Below, in pieces: positions 26,472 through 38,449 of a DNA stretch of 64,000 bases; within the stretch, counting starts at the first letter, position 1, and each line of letters opens with the position of its first letter. Below the pieces are notes generated by a model that was not told where the DNA came from, did not search any database, and was given only the letters and a program-made list of their open reading frames with translations. Source of the stretch: Rhodococcus sp. RD6.2 (GTDB lineage: Bacteria; Actinomycetota; Actinomycetes; Mycobacteriales; Mycobacteriaceae). Location: assembly GCF_001040705.1 (NCBI RefSeq), contig NZ_CVQP01000012.1, positions 1 through 64,000 on the forward strand, read 5' to 3'. The position numbers and the translations under genes are program-made.

Positions 26472-27284
26472 TCATCGGTCGAGTTTGGCGAATGCCTCGT
26501 CCAGCCCTGGCAGGGCCGATGTGTCGATGCGGAAGTCGCGTTCGAGAACCACTCGCAGTTCGTCGCCGTCGGCGAGCTCGTGCCGCTCCGTCCGTCCGTC
26601 CAGATGATGGACCGTCAGCCGGCGACCTGCCAGCGCGTAGCGGCAGTCCGCGGTCGCGCGCGCCGCCATCAGCGTCGTGACGAACTTCGACTGCGGCCAC
26701 GTGCACAGGTACCAGTTCGTCGGCTCGTAGTCGACGGCGTGCTGGGGATGCAGGTCGAAGCGGTAGGTGGTGCGCCACCGGCCGCCGACGAGGGCCTGCA
26801 TCGCCCAGTCGCCGTGCAGGTTGACCAACCGGAACGGTTCGAGCGGCGTGGGCTGCTCGGTGTCGTGTTCGAGGCGGAGCGTCCCGGTCAGCGTCATGCC
26901 GCCGAACCCGGTGTCGATGACGCGGCGCTCGTCGCCGAGGTCGACGAGCAGCAGCATGTGGGTGCGGGGGGCGAGCGCGTCGAGGTCCGCGGAGCCCCAC
27001 AGGACGCGGGCCGCGAGCCCGGTGACGCTGAACCCGATCTCCCGCAACGCCGCCCGCAGCAGCAGTCCGTGCTCGAAGCAGTAGCCGCCGCGCCCGCCGC
27101 GAACCAGCTTCGCCTGCAGCGACTCCAGGTCGAGACGGTTCGTCACCCCGCGGAACGGGTCGAGATTCTCGAACGGAATCGCGGCGGTGTGGTGCGCCGC
27201 GATGGCGTCCAGCGTCGCGCGGGTCGGCGCCCGGTCTCCGGCGAAACCGATCCGGGTCAGGTACGCGTCGAGGTCGAGGCTCAC
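26472..27284 (-). CDS. nat: Arylamine N-acetyltransferase
   Basis: A 270-residue NAT. The catalytic triad is clear: Cys69 in RGGYCFEHG, His109 in RTHMLLLV and Asp124 in VIDTGFGG, matching the family spacing. It transfers acetyl or longer acyl groups from CoA to arylamines; in M. tuberculosis the enzyme belongs to the cholesterol catabolic locus and uses propionyl-CoA too. Here it is isolated from cholesterol genes. GTG at 27284 is the start, with a -10 box on the same strand 6 nt upstream. It is divergent from the MerR gene. Confidence 0.93.
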   Translation of the reverse strand: MSLDLDAYLTRIGFAGDRAPTRATLDAIAAHHTAAIPFENLDPFRGVTNRLDLESLQAKLVRGGRGGYCFEHGLLLRAALREIGFSVTGLAARVLWGSADLDALAPRTHMLLLVDLGDERRVIDTGFGGMTLTGTLRLEHDTEQPTPLEPFRLVNLHGDWAMQALVGGRWRTTYRFDLHPQHAVDYEPTNWYLCTWPQSKFVTTLMAARATADCRYALAGRRLTVHHLDGRTERHELADGDELRVVLERDFRIDTSALPGLDEAFAKLDR

Positions 27285-27290
27285 GTCGCC

Positions 27291-27296
27291 AGGCTA
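27291..27296 (-). promoter_or_regulatory. -10 box for leaderless nat
   Basis: On the minus strand, TAGCCT lies 6 nt upstream of the GTG start of nat. Confidence 0.45.
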
Positions 27297-27352
27297 GGCG
27301 GCTCCGCCGCCGGTGTGTCCGTGGGGGACCACACGGGACCCGAAGCACCTTG

Positions 27353-27373
27353 ACATTGACGCAGCGTCAATGT
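27353..27373. promoter_or_regulatory. Perfect palindrome, probable MerR operator
   Basis: ACATTGACG and CGTCAATGT are exact inverted 9-bp arms around CAG, 13 bases upstream of the MerR gene start. Regulators of this family often bind such dyads in their own promoter. Confidence 0.6.
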
Positions 27374-27386
27374 GCACGCTGGGTTC

Positions 27387-28169
27387 ATGCAGGAATGGTC
27401 GATACAGGACCTGGCCAGGGCGGCCGGCGTCACCAGTCGCACGCTGCGGCACTACGGCGACCGCGGGCTGCTCGAACCCAGCCGGATCGGGTCGAACGGG
27501 TACCGCTACTACGACGCGGACTCGCTCCTGCGGTTGCAGCGGATCCTGCTGCTCCGCGACCTCGGGCTCGGACTGACCGCGATCGCCGGTGTTCTCGCCG
27601 GCAGGCAGGACGCCGCCTCGGCTCTGGAGACCCACCTCGACCTGCTCGAACGCGAGCGCGAACGGCTCGGACGGCAGATCGACGCCGTCCGAACCACCCT
27701 GTACCGAACCGAGAAGGGAGAACCGCTCATGGCGGAGGAAATGTTCGACGGGTTCGAGCACACCCAGTACAAGGACGAGGTCGAGCAGCGCTGGGGAACG
27801 AAGGCGTACGCCGACGGCAACCGCTGGTGGACGTCGATGGACGACGCGCAGCGCCGCGACTGGAAAGCCGACGTGGCGCGCCTCTCGCAGGACTGGATCG
27901 CGGCCGCCGAGTCCGGGGTCGCGCCCGACAGCGCGCACGCGCAGGACCTGGCTCGCAGGCACGTCCAGTGGCTGTCGTCGGTGCCGGGCACACCAGCCTG
28001 GTCGGGTCATTCCACAGGCTCCACTCCCGGACACAGCAGGGCCCCGGTCCGCGAATACGTGCTCGGCCTGGCCGACATGTATGTCGACGACGAGCGGTTC
28101 GCCGCCAACTACGGCGGACGGGCGGGTGCCGAGTTCGTCCGCGACGCCCTGCGCACATACATGAAGTAG
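27387..28169 (+). CDS. MerR family regulator with TipAS effector domain
   Basis: A 260-residue regulator. The N-terminal MerR HTH is QEWSIQDLARAAGVTSRTLRHYGDRGLL (residues 2-29), with the dimerisation coiled coil LETHLDLLERERERLGRQIDAV. The C-terminal part from about residue 115 has the TipAS antibiotic-recognition signature (FDGFEHTQYKDEVEQRWG). TipA-type proteins activate their own promoter on binding thiopeptides or other drugs. ATG at 27387 is preferred to an upstream ATG at 27372, which lies inside the palindrome. No transporter is adjacent, so the regulon is unclear. Confidence 0.9.
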   Translation: MQEWSIQDLARAAGVTSRTLRHYGDRGLLEPSRIGSNGYRYYDADSLLRLQRILLLRDLGLGLTAIAGVLAGRQDAASALETHLDLLERERERLGRQIDAVRTTLYRTEKGEPLMAEEMFDGFEHTQYKDEVEQRWGTKAYADGNRWWTSMDDAQRRDWKADVARLSQDWIAAAESGVAPDSAHAQDLARRHVQWLSSVPGTPAWSGHSTGSTPGHSRAPVREYVLGLADMYVDDERFAANYGGRAGAEFVRDALRTYMK

Positions 28170-31424
<3,255 letters not shown>

Positions 31425-31441
<17 letters not shown>

Positions 31442-31940
31442 GGTCAGGATCCTGAACCGGGTGCAGTCGACGATCGGCGCCGAACCCGCAGTGATCAAGG
31501 CCGCGCGCGGCATGTCCCATTTCGGTGAGCACGCGCTCGGTTGGATCGCGGTCGCCGGTGTCGGTGCCGTACTCGACAAGCCGCGGCGCAGGCAGTGGGC
31601 CGGAGTCGCGGTGGGCGCAGTCGGCGCCCACGCCGCGTCCATCGTGATCAAGCGCGTCGTCCGACGCCCCCGGCCGAACGATCCGTCGGTGCAGGTCAAC
31701 GTGTCGACGCCGAGCAAGCTGAGCTTCCCGTCGTCGCATGCGACGTCCACCACGGCTGCCGCGGTGCTGCTCGGCCGGCTCACCGGGCTACCCTTGCCCG
31801 CGGTGCTGGTGCCTCCGATGCTGCTATCGCGGCTCGTGCTCGGCGTCCACTACCCGACCGACGTGCTCGCGGGGTCCGCCCTCGGAGCTGCCTCGGCCGC
31901 AGTGGTTCTGCGTGCCGAACAGAAGTTTGGAGAGAGATGA
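31425..31940 (+). CDS. PAP2-family phosphatase (Rv3807c-like)
   Basis: A 171-residue membrane phosphatase of the PAP2 superfamily. The signature is KRVVRRPRPND (motif C1), FPSSHATST (C2) and SRLVLGVHYPTDVLAG (C3). In M. tuberculosis Rv3807c lies between glfT2 and ubiA and is proposed to dephosphorylate decaprenyl-phosphoryl-5-phosphoribose in arabinose donor synthesis. GTG at 31425 overlaps the glfT2 end by 17 bases, and the stop overlaps the ubiA ATG, so all are translationally linked. Confidence 0.92.
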
Positions 31941-32842
31941 GCGAGCACCCGACCGAGGTCGCCGGACCGCCGAAGTCCCTGGCATCCGGCATCGTCAAGG
32001 CGCTCCGCCCGCGTCAGTGGGTGAAGAACGTCCTGGTGCTCGCTGCGCCGCTGGCCGCCGGTTCGGTCACCGAGACCGACGTCCTGATGCCGGTCGCGCT
32101 CGCCTTCGTGGTGTTCTGCATGGCGGCGTCCGGCATCTACCTCGTCAACGACGCGATGGATGTCGAGGCGGACCGCGCACACCCGACCAAGCGGTTCCGC
32201 CCGATCGCCGCCGGCGTTCTGCCCGTGAACCTGGCGTACACGATGGCGGTCGCCCTGCTCGGCGGATCGATCTGCCTGTCGTTCCTCGCGAACTGGCAAC
32301 TGGCGCTCGTCATGGCCGTCTACATCGCGATCCAGCTCGCATACTGCTTCGGCCTCAAGCACCAGGCCGTCCTCGACATCTGCATCGTGTCGTCGGGATT
32401 CCTGCTCCGGGCCATCGCCGGTGGCGTCGCCGCCGAGATCCCGCTCTCGCAGTGGTTCCTACTGATCATGGCGTTCGGCTCGCTGTTCATGGCGGCGGGC
32501 AAGCGCTACGCGGAACTGTCGCTCGCCGAGTCGACCGGCGCGAAGATCCGGAAGTCGCTCGAGTACTACACCGCCACGTACCTGCGTTTCGTGTGGACGC
32601 TGGCCGCGACCGCCGTGGTGATCTGCTACGGCCTGTGGGCCTTCGAACGTGACCAGGCGACGGGCTCCAACTGGTTCGCCGTCTCCATGATCCCGTTCAC
32701 CATCGCGATCCTGCGGTACGCCGTCGACATCGACGGCGGAGAAGCGGGCGAACCCGAAGAGATCGCCTTCCGGGACCGGGTGCTCCAAGTCCTCGCGATC
32801 GCGTGGATCGGAGTGGTGGGTGTCGCTGTCTACATCGCCTGA
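31937..32842 (+). CDS. ubiA: Decaprenyl-phosphate phosphoribosyltransferase (DPPR synthase)
   Basis: A 301-residue polytopic UbiA-superfamily prenyltransferase, the same size as Rv3806c. It joins phosphoribose from PRPP to decaprenyl phosphate, the first step towards the arabinose donor DPA. The Asp-rich motif is NDAMDVEADRAHPTKRFRPI near residues 69-88; the second conserved region is KHQAVLDICIVSSGFLLRAIAGG. It opens with RPRQWVKNVLVLAAPLAAG. The ATG at 31937 overlaps the PAP2 stop (ATGA), and the gene overlaps aftB by 23 bases. Confidence 0.96.
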   Translation: MSEHPTEVAGPPKSLASGIVKALRPRQWVKNVLVLAAPLAAGSVTETDVLMPVALAFVVFCMAASGIYLVNDAMDVEADRAHPTKRFRPIAAGVLPVNLAYTMAVALLGGSICLSFLANWQLALVMAVYIAIQLAYCFGLKHQAVLDICIVSSGFLLRAIAGGVAAEIPLSQWFLLIMAFGSLFMAAGKRYAELSLAESTGAKIRKSLEYYTATYLRFVWTLAATAVVICYGLWAFERDQATGSNWFAVSMIPFTIAILRYAVDIDGGEAGEPEEIAFRDRVLQVLAIAWIGVVGVAVYIA

Positions 32843-34733
32843 CACGACGCGGGCCGACGACGTCGCGATCCCTGATCGCGGCACGTCGGAGTCCGTGTCG
32901 TCGACCGTTGCCCGGTTCGTCTACGTTGCGGGGATCGCGCTCACCGGCGCCCTGTTCTTCTGGGGTGCCTGGGAGCGTCGCTGGATCGCCGACGACGGAC
33001 TGATCGTGCTGCGGACCGTCCGCAACCTGCTCGCCGGAAACGGTCCGGTGTTCAACGCGGGTGAGCGGGTCGAGGCGAACACCAGCACCCTGTGGACCTA
33101 CCTCGTCTACGCGTTCGGTTGGATCACGCAGATCCGCCTCGAGTACGTGGTCCTCACCCTCGCGCTGGTCCTGTCCGTCGCCGCCATCGTGCTGGCGATG
33201 GTCGGGACCGGTTCCCTCTGGCGGGCCGGCGGTGGCAGGACCGGTGCCGGATTGCTGCTTCTCCCCGCGGGCGCCCTCGTCTACATCGCCGTTCCCCCGG
33301 CGCGCGACTTCGCGACGTCCGGACTCGAGAGCTGCCTCGTCATCTTCTGGATCGGCCTGCTGTGGCTGCTGATGGTTCAGTGGGCACAGCGTGAGCCGTC
33401 CACCACGCGTGTACTGATCCTGGCGTTCATCGCCGGTCTCGGTCCGCTGGTGCGTCCCGAGATGGTGATGCTCGCCGGGCTCGTCCTCCTTATGATCTTT
33501 CTCACACCGGGGTCGTGGCGGCGTCGGGTGGCGATCGTCGCGGTCGCGGGTGCGGTGCCGGTCGGCTATCAGATCTGGCGGATGGGCTACTACGGCCTGC
33601 CCTACCCGAACACCGCCGTGTCGAAGGATGCGGGCGGCGCCAAGTGGTCGCAGGGCATGACCTACCTGTGGAACCTCGTCGGTCCGTACTGGTTGTGGCT
33701 TCCGCTCGCCGTTCTCGCAGGTTATCTGGGGTGGTTGGCGTACCGGCGCTACGGACTCGGGCGACCCGGCGACGGCTCCGGCGTCACCGGACTCGCGCGC
33801 CTGCACACCCCCGCGGCGGTGATCGCGCTGTTCGTCGGCACCGGCATCCTGCTCGGGATCTACTCGGTGCGGGTCGGTGGTGACTTCATGCACGGCCGCG
33901 TCCTGCTGCCGGTGCTGTTCTGTTTGATCCTCCCGATCGCCGTGCTGCCGGTGCGGGTGCCGCGGCGCGACCAGTGGGGCTCGACCCCGGCTATCGCCGT
34001 GTTCGCCGCGGGATCGCTGGCCTGGATTGCAGTCGTGGTGTGGGCGATCGTCGCCTCGACCGCGCAGGGCATGCCGAACGGCACGTTCGTCGGTAAGTCC
34101 GGCATCGTCGACGAGCGGAACTTCTACATGCTCGGGACCGGACGCGACCATCCGATCCGGGCCGAGGACTACCTCGACTATCCGCGGATGCGGGCGATGG
34201 TCGAGACGATCAACAACAACCCCGACGGTGGTCTGCTGCTGCCCGCGGCGTACTACACCTACTGGGATCTGGTGCCGCCGCCGCTGCCGATTCCGGAGGG
34301 CGGGGCAGGTCACACGGTGTACTTCCTGAATCTGGGCATGACGAGCATGAATGTCGGTCTGGATGTGAAGGTCATCGACCAGATGGGTCTCGCCTACCCG
34401 CTGGCGGCTCACACCGAGCGCCTCGGTGACGGACGCATCGGTCACGACAAGGCCCTGTACCCGGACTGGGTGGTCGCCGACACGGGCATGGTCGATCAGC
34501 ATCCGTGGATGCCCTGGTATCTCGACGAGAACTGGGTGGCGCAGGCGCAGGTCGCGCTGACCTGTCCGGACACTCAGGAGTTGCTGGCGTCGTCGCGGGG
34601 TGAGTTGACCCGCCAGTTGTTCATCCGCAACCTCAAACGGGCGTTCCACTACGCGGGGTATCGCATCGACCGGGTGCCCGCATACGAGATCCAGCGCTGC
34701 GGTTTGGAGATGCCACCCGAGCGTCCCCGCTAG
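32820..34733 (+). CDS. aftB: Terminal beta(1-2) arabinofuranosyltransferase AftB
   Basis: A 637-residue GT-C membrane glycosyltransferase matching Rv3805c. It adds the terminal beta(1-2) arabinofuranose to arabinan outside the membrane, using decaprenyl-phosphoryl arabinose. The catalytic first-loop motif is ERRWIADDGLIVLRTVRNLL (Asp pair near residues 53-54), followed by NAGERVEANTSTLWTYL. About ten membrane spans precede an external C-terminal domain (LVPPPLPIPEGG onward). GTG at 32820 overlaps ubiA by 23 bases and the next hydrophobic start region fits. It is the last gene of the glf operon; the mycolyltransferase gene lies 288 bases further on. Confidence 0.95.
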   Translation: MSLSTSPDTTRADDVAIPDRGTSESVSSTVARFVYVAGIALTGALFFWGAWERRWIADDGLIVLRTVRNLLAGNGPVFNAGERVEANTSTLWTYLVYAFGWITQIRLEYVVLTLALVLSVAAIVLAMVGTGSLWRAGGGRTGAGLLLLPAGALVYIAVPPARDFATSGLESCLVIFWIGLLWLLMVQWAQREPSTTRVLILAFIAGLGPLVRPEMVMLAGLVLLMIFLTPGSWRRRVAIVAVAGAVPVGYQIWRMGYYGLPYPNTAVSKDAGGAKWSQGMTYLWNLVGPYWLWLPLAVLAGYLGWLAYRRYGLGRPGDGSGVTGLARLHTPAAVIALFVGTGILLGIYSVRVGGDFMHGRVLLPVLFCLILPIAVLPVRVPRRDQWGSTPAIAVFAAGSLAWIAVVVWAIVASTAQGMPNGTFVGKSGIVDERNFYMLGTGRDHPIRAEDYLDYPRMRAMVETINNNPDGGLLLPAAYYTYWDLVPPPLPIPEGGAGHTVYFLNLGMTSMNVGLDVKVIDQMGLAYPLAAHTERLGDGRIGHDKALYPDWVVADTGMVDQHPWMPWYLDENWVAQAQVALTCPDTQELLASSRGELTRQLFIRNLKRAFHYAGYRIDRVPAYEIQRCGLEMPPERPR

Positions 34734-34767
34734 GAAAATCACAAAACTGTATTCCAAATCACGTTTA

Positions 34768-34785
34768 CGTAACGGTCGTAACCGT
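34768..34785 (+). promoter_or_regulatory. 9-bp direct repeats upstream of mycolyltransferase gene
   Basis: CGTAACGGT (34768-34776) is followed directly by CGTAACCGT (34777-34785) and then AACG. Such tandem GTAAC repeats at 9-bp spacing resemble response-regulator sites; MtrA is a candidate because it controls antigen 85 genes in mycobacteria. This is inference. Confidence 0.35.
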
Positions 34786-35021
34786 AACGCGATGTACAGA
34801 TACATGAAGGCCCTTGCAACTCGTCCGGCGCGGCGGGTTTCAGGGGGAAGAACCGCGGTTGTCACGTCACACCCGTTCGCATACGCTCCTGCGAGCGCAG
34901 TGTGACCTTGATCCGTTCCACTGCCGGACGCGCATGTGTGCGTACGGCAGAGCCGTGGCCTAGTGCCAGACTTCCGGGCCAGCTCAGGCGGGTACCGCAG
35001 GAGAGAAAGAGAGCAGTATTC

Positions 35022-36017
35022 ATGCGTATTGGCAGACCGAGGTTCCAGAACCTCAAGCGACGCCTCCTCGGCCTTTCGGCCGCAGCGCTCGTGCTGCCCG
35101 TCACTGCCGGTATCGCGGGGACCGCCGTCGCCGGCGCCGCACCGGTCACGCACCGGGCGCCGTCCGGTGGTTACGAAGAGGTCTCGGTGCCCTCCTCCAT
35201 GGGCCCGATCAAGGTGCAGATCCAGTGGGCCAAGCGTGGCGGTGGAGCTGCCCTCTACCTGCTCGACGGACTCCGCGCACGCGACGACAGGAACGCGTGG
35301 TCCTTCGAGACCAACGCGCTCGAGCAGTTCGCGAACGACAACCTGACCCTGGTCATGCCGGTGGGTGGCGAGTCGTCGTTCTACAGCGACTGGATCGCGT
35401 CGTCGAACTTCAACGGCCAGGACACCACCTACAAGTGGGAGACCTTCCTGACCAAGGAGCTCCCCGACTACCTGGAGACCCGTGGTGTCTCTCGCACCAA
35501 CAACGGTGTGCTCGGCCTGTCGATGGGCGGCTCGGCTGCCCTGACGCTGGCGGCCTACCACCGCGATCAGTTCAAGTTCGCGTCTTCGCTGTCGGGCTAC
35601 CTGAACATCTCAGCGCCCGGTATGCGTGAGGCGATCCGCGTGGCGATGCTCGATGCCGGTCGGTTCAACGTCGACGCGATGTGGGGCCCGCCGTGGAGCA
35701 AGGCATGGCTGCGCAACGACCCGTTCGTGTTCGCGCCGAAGCTCGAGGGCCTGTCCCTGTACATCTCGGCGGCCAGTGGTCTGCCCGGTGAGTTCGACAA
35801 GCCGCAGAAGCCGATCGACTACTACAACACCGCGAACGGCATGGGCCTCGAGGCCATCTCGCTGGTCAACACACGGGCCTTCCAGGCGCGCATGGCCGCC
35901 CTCAAGATTCCTGCCACGTACAGCTTCCCGTCCAACGGCACCCACTCGTGGCCGTACTGGTCGGGCGAGCTGTTCAAGGCCCGCACCCAGATTCTGGACT
36001 CCCTGAACGCCTGGTGA
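35022..36017 (+). CDS. Antigen 85-type mycolyltransferase/esterase
   Basis: A 331-residue secreted alpha/beta hydrolase of the antigen 85 family. It transfers mycolic acid between trehalose monomycolate molecules or onto arabinogalactan. The signal sequence spans about residues 14-40 (LLGLSAAALVLPVTAGIAGTAVAGA). The nucleophile is Ser167 in LGLSMGGSAAL; likely acid Glu277 and base His308 (GTHSWPYW) complete the triad. PIKVQIQWAKRGGGAALYLLDGL and GGESSFYSDW are family hallmarks. The ATG at 35022 precedes a normal signal peptide. The gene lies downstream of aftB as fbpA does in M. tuberculosis, but has its own upstream region and terminator. Confidence 0.93.
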   Translation: MRIGRPRFQNLKRRLLGLSAAALVLPVTAGIAGTAVAGAAPVTHRAPSGGYEEVSVPSSMGPIKVQIQWAKRGGGAALYLLDGLRARDDRNAWSFETNALEQFANDNLTLVMPVGGESSFYSDWIASSNFNGQDTTYKWETFLTKELPDYLETRGVSRTNNGVLGLSMGGSAALTLAAYHRDQFKFASSLSGYLNISAPGMREAIRVAMLDAGRFNVDAMWGPPWSKAWLRNDPFVFAPKLEGLSLYISAASGLPGEFDKPQKPIDYYNTANGMGLEAISLVNTRAFQARMAALKIPATYSFPSNGTHSWPYWSGELFKARTQILDSLNAW

Positions 36018-36039
36018 CCGGATAACCATGATCGCCACG

Positions 36040-36081
36040 ATGCCGCCCTGCACACCCCTCCGGGGGTGAGCAGGGCGGCAT
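36040..36081. terminator. Hairpin terminator after first mycolyltransferase gene
   Basis: ATGCCGCCCTGC (36040-36051) pairs with 36070-36081 and CACCCC with GGGGTG inside it, separated by one A/A mismatch, around a TCCG loop. The 18-bp stem lies 23 bases after the stop codon. Confidence 0.8.
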
Positions 36082-36123
36082 CTGCCGTTTCCTGCACATA
36101 ACAAAACCTCGTAGATGCCGCGC

Positions 36124-36137
36124 GTCACACGCGTCAC
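36124..36137 (+). promoter_or_regulatory. GTCAC direct repeat upstream of LGFP mycolyltransferase gene
   Basis: GTCACACGCGTCAC carries two GTCAC half-sites at 9-bp spacing about 130 bases before the start, similar in phasing to the repeats at 34768. Confidence 0.3.
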
Positions 36138-36268
36138 TCCTGTCCGCCGTGTACAAAGGGGACACGCGAGTGTCCAGGCGTAACAGCAGCGTGACGCGCG
36201 GGTCGGGTCAGTCAACCGACGGTGCCGGGTAGTAGACCGGCCGACAGAAGAAAGAGGAGTCACCTCAC

Positions 36269-38380
36269 ATGCGACCAGGATCAACAAGATCGGGCGCCCG
36301 ATCGCATCACCGCAAGGGGCGTGCGTTCGCACTGTTGGCCGCTGCGCTTGTTCTGCCGACCGCGGCTGGGCTGACGACCGCCGGTGTCGCCGCCGCACAG
36401 CCGGCGACGAGCACGTCGATCACCGCGACGCCGACCTCGACCCCCGCGAAGAAGTCCCCCGAGGACGTCCAGGAAACCGTCGCGCCGAAGTCCAGCGCCG
36501 GGAAGACCACGACGACGGCCGCGACGTCTACCGCTGCTGCGCCGACCACCACCGCGGTGACGCCCACGACGACCGTCGCGCCGACCACCACGGTCGCCCC
36601 GACGACCACCGTCGCGGCCCCCGCACCCGCACCGGTCATCTCGGCGCGATCCGCAGCCGCACCCGGTCGGTCGATGCCGGGTGTGTCGAAGGTGCAGTGG
36701 ATCACCGACCGCCGCGTCGCGCTGTGGGTCGACTCCCCGTCCATGGGCGCACCGTTCCAGGTGCAGATCCTGCTGGCACGTGACTGGAACTCCCGGCCCG
36801 ACGCCACGTTCCCCGCCCTCTACATGCTCGACGGTCTGCGCGCCCGCGACGACGAGAGCGGCTGGACCATCGAGACCGACGCGGCGAGCTTCTACGCCGA
36901 CAAGAACGTCAACGTCATCCTCCCGGTCGGCGGTCAGTCCAGCTTCTACTCCGACTGGCTCGAAGGTGACAACGGCAAGTTCTACCAACTGGAGACGTTC
37001 CTGACGAAGGAACTGCCGCCGGTGCTCGAGAACAGCATGCGCACCACCAGCACGCGTGGTGTGATCGGCCTGTCGATGGGCGGCACGTCCGCGATGTTCC
37101 TCGCGGCCCGCAATCCCGGCTTCTTCAAGTTCGCCGGCTCGTTCTCCGGTTACCTCAGCACCACGTCCCTCGGTATGCCGCAGGCCCTGCAGTACGCGAT
37201 GCAGGACGCGGGCGGATACAACGTCACCAAGATGTGGGGCCAGCCGAGCAATCCGCAATGGGCCGCGCACGACCCGTACATCCAGGCGGAGAACCTCAAG
37301 GGCACGAGCCTGTACATCTCCAGCGGCAGCGGTATGACCGGTCCGTACGATCAGCCGTCCGGCATCCCCGGCGTGTCCACGAACTACGCGGGCATGGGTC
37401 TGGAGATCCTCTCGCGTCTGACCTCGCAGTCGTTCGCGACGAAGCTGAACAAGCTCGGCATCGCCGCGCAGGTGAACTACCGGCCGTCGGGCACCCACTC
37501 GTGGCCGTACTGGCAGTTCGAGATGCACCAGGCGTGGCCGCAGGTCGCCAACGCCCTCGGTGTCCAGGTCTCGGCACCCGCGTGCGGCCTGAACGGCGAC
37601 ATCGGCGCGATGGCGAATGCGAACCCGTGGCTCGGCGGCTGCGTCACCGGTGAATACGGTGTCGCGGGCGGGCTCGCCCAGGACTTCCGCAACGGCCGCA
37701 TCTTCTGGTCCGGTGGCACCGGCGCACAGGTCGTCACCGGCATGATCGGCGGCGAGTACCAGGCGATGGGCGGCCCGTCCGGACCCCTCGGCCTGCCGAC
37801 CACCAGCGAGTTCGGCACCCCCGACGGCCGTGGCCGCGGCAACCACTTCCAGGCCGGTTCGATCTACTGGACCCCGCAGACCGGAGCCCATGCGGTACGC
37901 GGCGCGATCCGCGACCTGTGGTCCTCGCAGGGCTGGGAGACCGGTCCGCTCGGCTACCCCGTCGGCGACGAGATCAACACCCCGTCCAAGGACGGCGCCG
38001 TGCAGGGCTTCGAGATCGGAGCCATCTACTGGAGCCCCACCACGGGGGCGAACGGTGTCCAGGGCCTGATCATGCGCAAGTACGGCGAGATGGGCTACGA
38101 GAACAGCTGGCTCGGTTTCCCGCGGTCCAGCGAGCGTGGCCCGATCCGGGACAACGGCCGCTTCAACGAGTTCGAGGGCGGCAACATCTACTGGAGCCCG
38201 GCGAGCGGTGCCTGGTCGATCAGGCACGGCGCGATCTTCGAGGAATGGGGACGCCAGGGCTACGAGGGCGGCCGACTCGGCTACCCGATCAGTGACGAAT
38301 ATGCCTTCGAGGGTGGCGTCCGCCAGAACTTCCAGTTCGGCACCATCACCGTCAAGGGCGGGAACATCCAGGTCGCCTGA
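36269..38380 (+). CDS. Mycolyltransferase fused to LGFP repeats (corynemycolyltransferase/PS1-like)
   Basis: A 703-residue secreted protein. A signal peptide (FALLAAALVLPTAAGLTTAGVAAA) is followed by a Thr/Pro/Ala-rich linker at about residues 45-130 with repeated PTTTVA units. The antigen 85-type domain is at about 140-440, with Ser269 in IGLSMGGTSAM and His410 in GTHSWPYW. Five LGFP repeats run from about 450 to the end, for example GPSGPLGLPTTSEFGTP and YENSWLGFPRSSERGP. LGFP modules are thought to tether the enzyme to the wall. It transfers mycolates to arabinogalactan or trehalose. Bigger than M. tuberculosis FbpA, it resembles the C. glutamicum PS1 layout. Confidence 0.94.
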   Translation: MRPGSTRSGARSHHRKGRAFALLAAALVLPTAAGLTTAGVAAAQPATSTSITATPTSTPAKKSPEDVQETVAPKSSAGKTTTTAATSTAAAPTTTAVTPTTTVAPTTTVAPTTTVAAPAPAPVISARSAAAPGRSMPGVSKVQWITDRRVALWVDSPSMGAPFQVQILLARDWNSRPDATFPALYMLDGLRARDDESGWTIETDAASFYADKNVNVILPVGGQSSFYSDWLEGDNGKFYQLETFLTKELPPVLENSMRTTSTRGVIGLSMGGTSAMFLAARNPGFFKFAGSFSGYLSTTSLGMPQALQYAMQDAGGYNVTKMWGQPSNPQWAAHDPYIQAENLKGTSLYISSGSGMTGPYDQPSGIPGVSTNYAGMGLEILSRLTSQSFATKLNKLGIAAQVNYRPSGTHSWPYWQFEMHQAWPQVANALGVQVSAPACGLNGDIGAMANANPWLGGCVTGEYGVAGGLAQDFRNGRIFWSGGTGAQVVTGMIGGEYQAMGGPSGPLGLPTTSEFGTPDGRGRGNHFQAGSIYWTPQTGAHAVRGAIRDLWSSQGWETGPLGYPVGDEINTPSKDGAVQGFEIGAIYWSPTTGANGVQGLIMRKYGEMGYENSWLGFPRSSERGPIRDNGRFNEFEGGNIYWSPASGAWSIRHGAIFEEWGRQGYEGGRLGYPISDEYAFEGGVRQNFQFGTITVKGGNIQVA

Positions 38381-38393
38381 GTGAATGACGTGG

Positions 38394-38424
38394 CGGGCCG
38401 GGTTCGCGGCGCGAACCCGGCCCG
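38394..38424. terminator. Perfect 14-bp hairpin terminator
   Basis: CGGGCCGGGTTCGC (38394-38407) pairs exactly with 38411-38424 around a 3-nt loop, 14 bases after the stop of the LGFP mycolyltransferase gene. Confidence 0.75.
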
Positions 38425-38435
38425 ACGCACGTCGG

Positions 38436-38441
38436 TACCCT
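38436..38441 (+). promoter_or_regulatory. -10 box upstream of small leader ORF
   Basis: TACCCT lies 8 nt before the ATG at 38450, the same sequence and spacing as at glf. Confidence 0.4.
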
Positions 38442-38449
38442 CGACACCG

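Noticed and set aside
32697..35561. A 954-codon open frame on the minus strand opposite ubiA, aftB and the mycolyltransferase gene
   Set aside because: It is a GC-rich shadow frame of Arg/Gly/His-rich composition with no domain, opposite genes with clear families.
36281..38227. A 648-codon minus-strand frame opposite the LGFP mycolyltransferase
   Set aside because: Low-complexity composition caused by the coding bias and Thr/Pro linker of the real gene.
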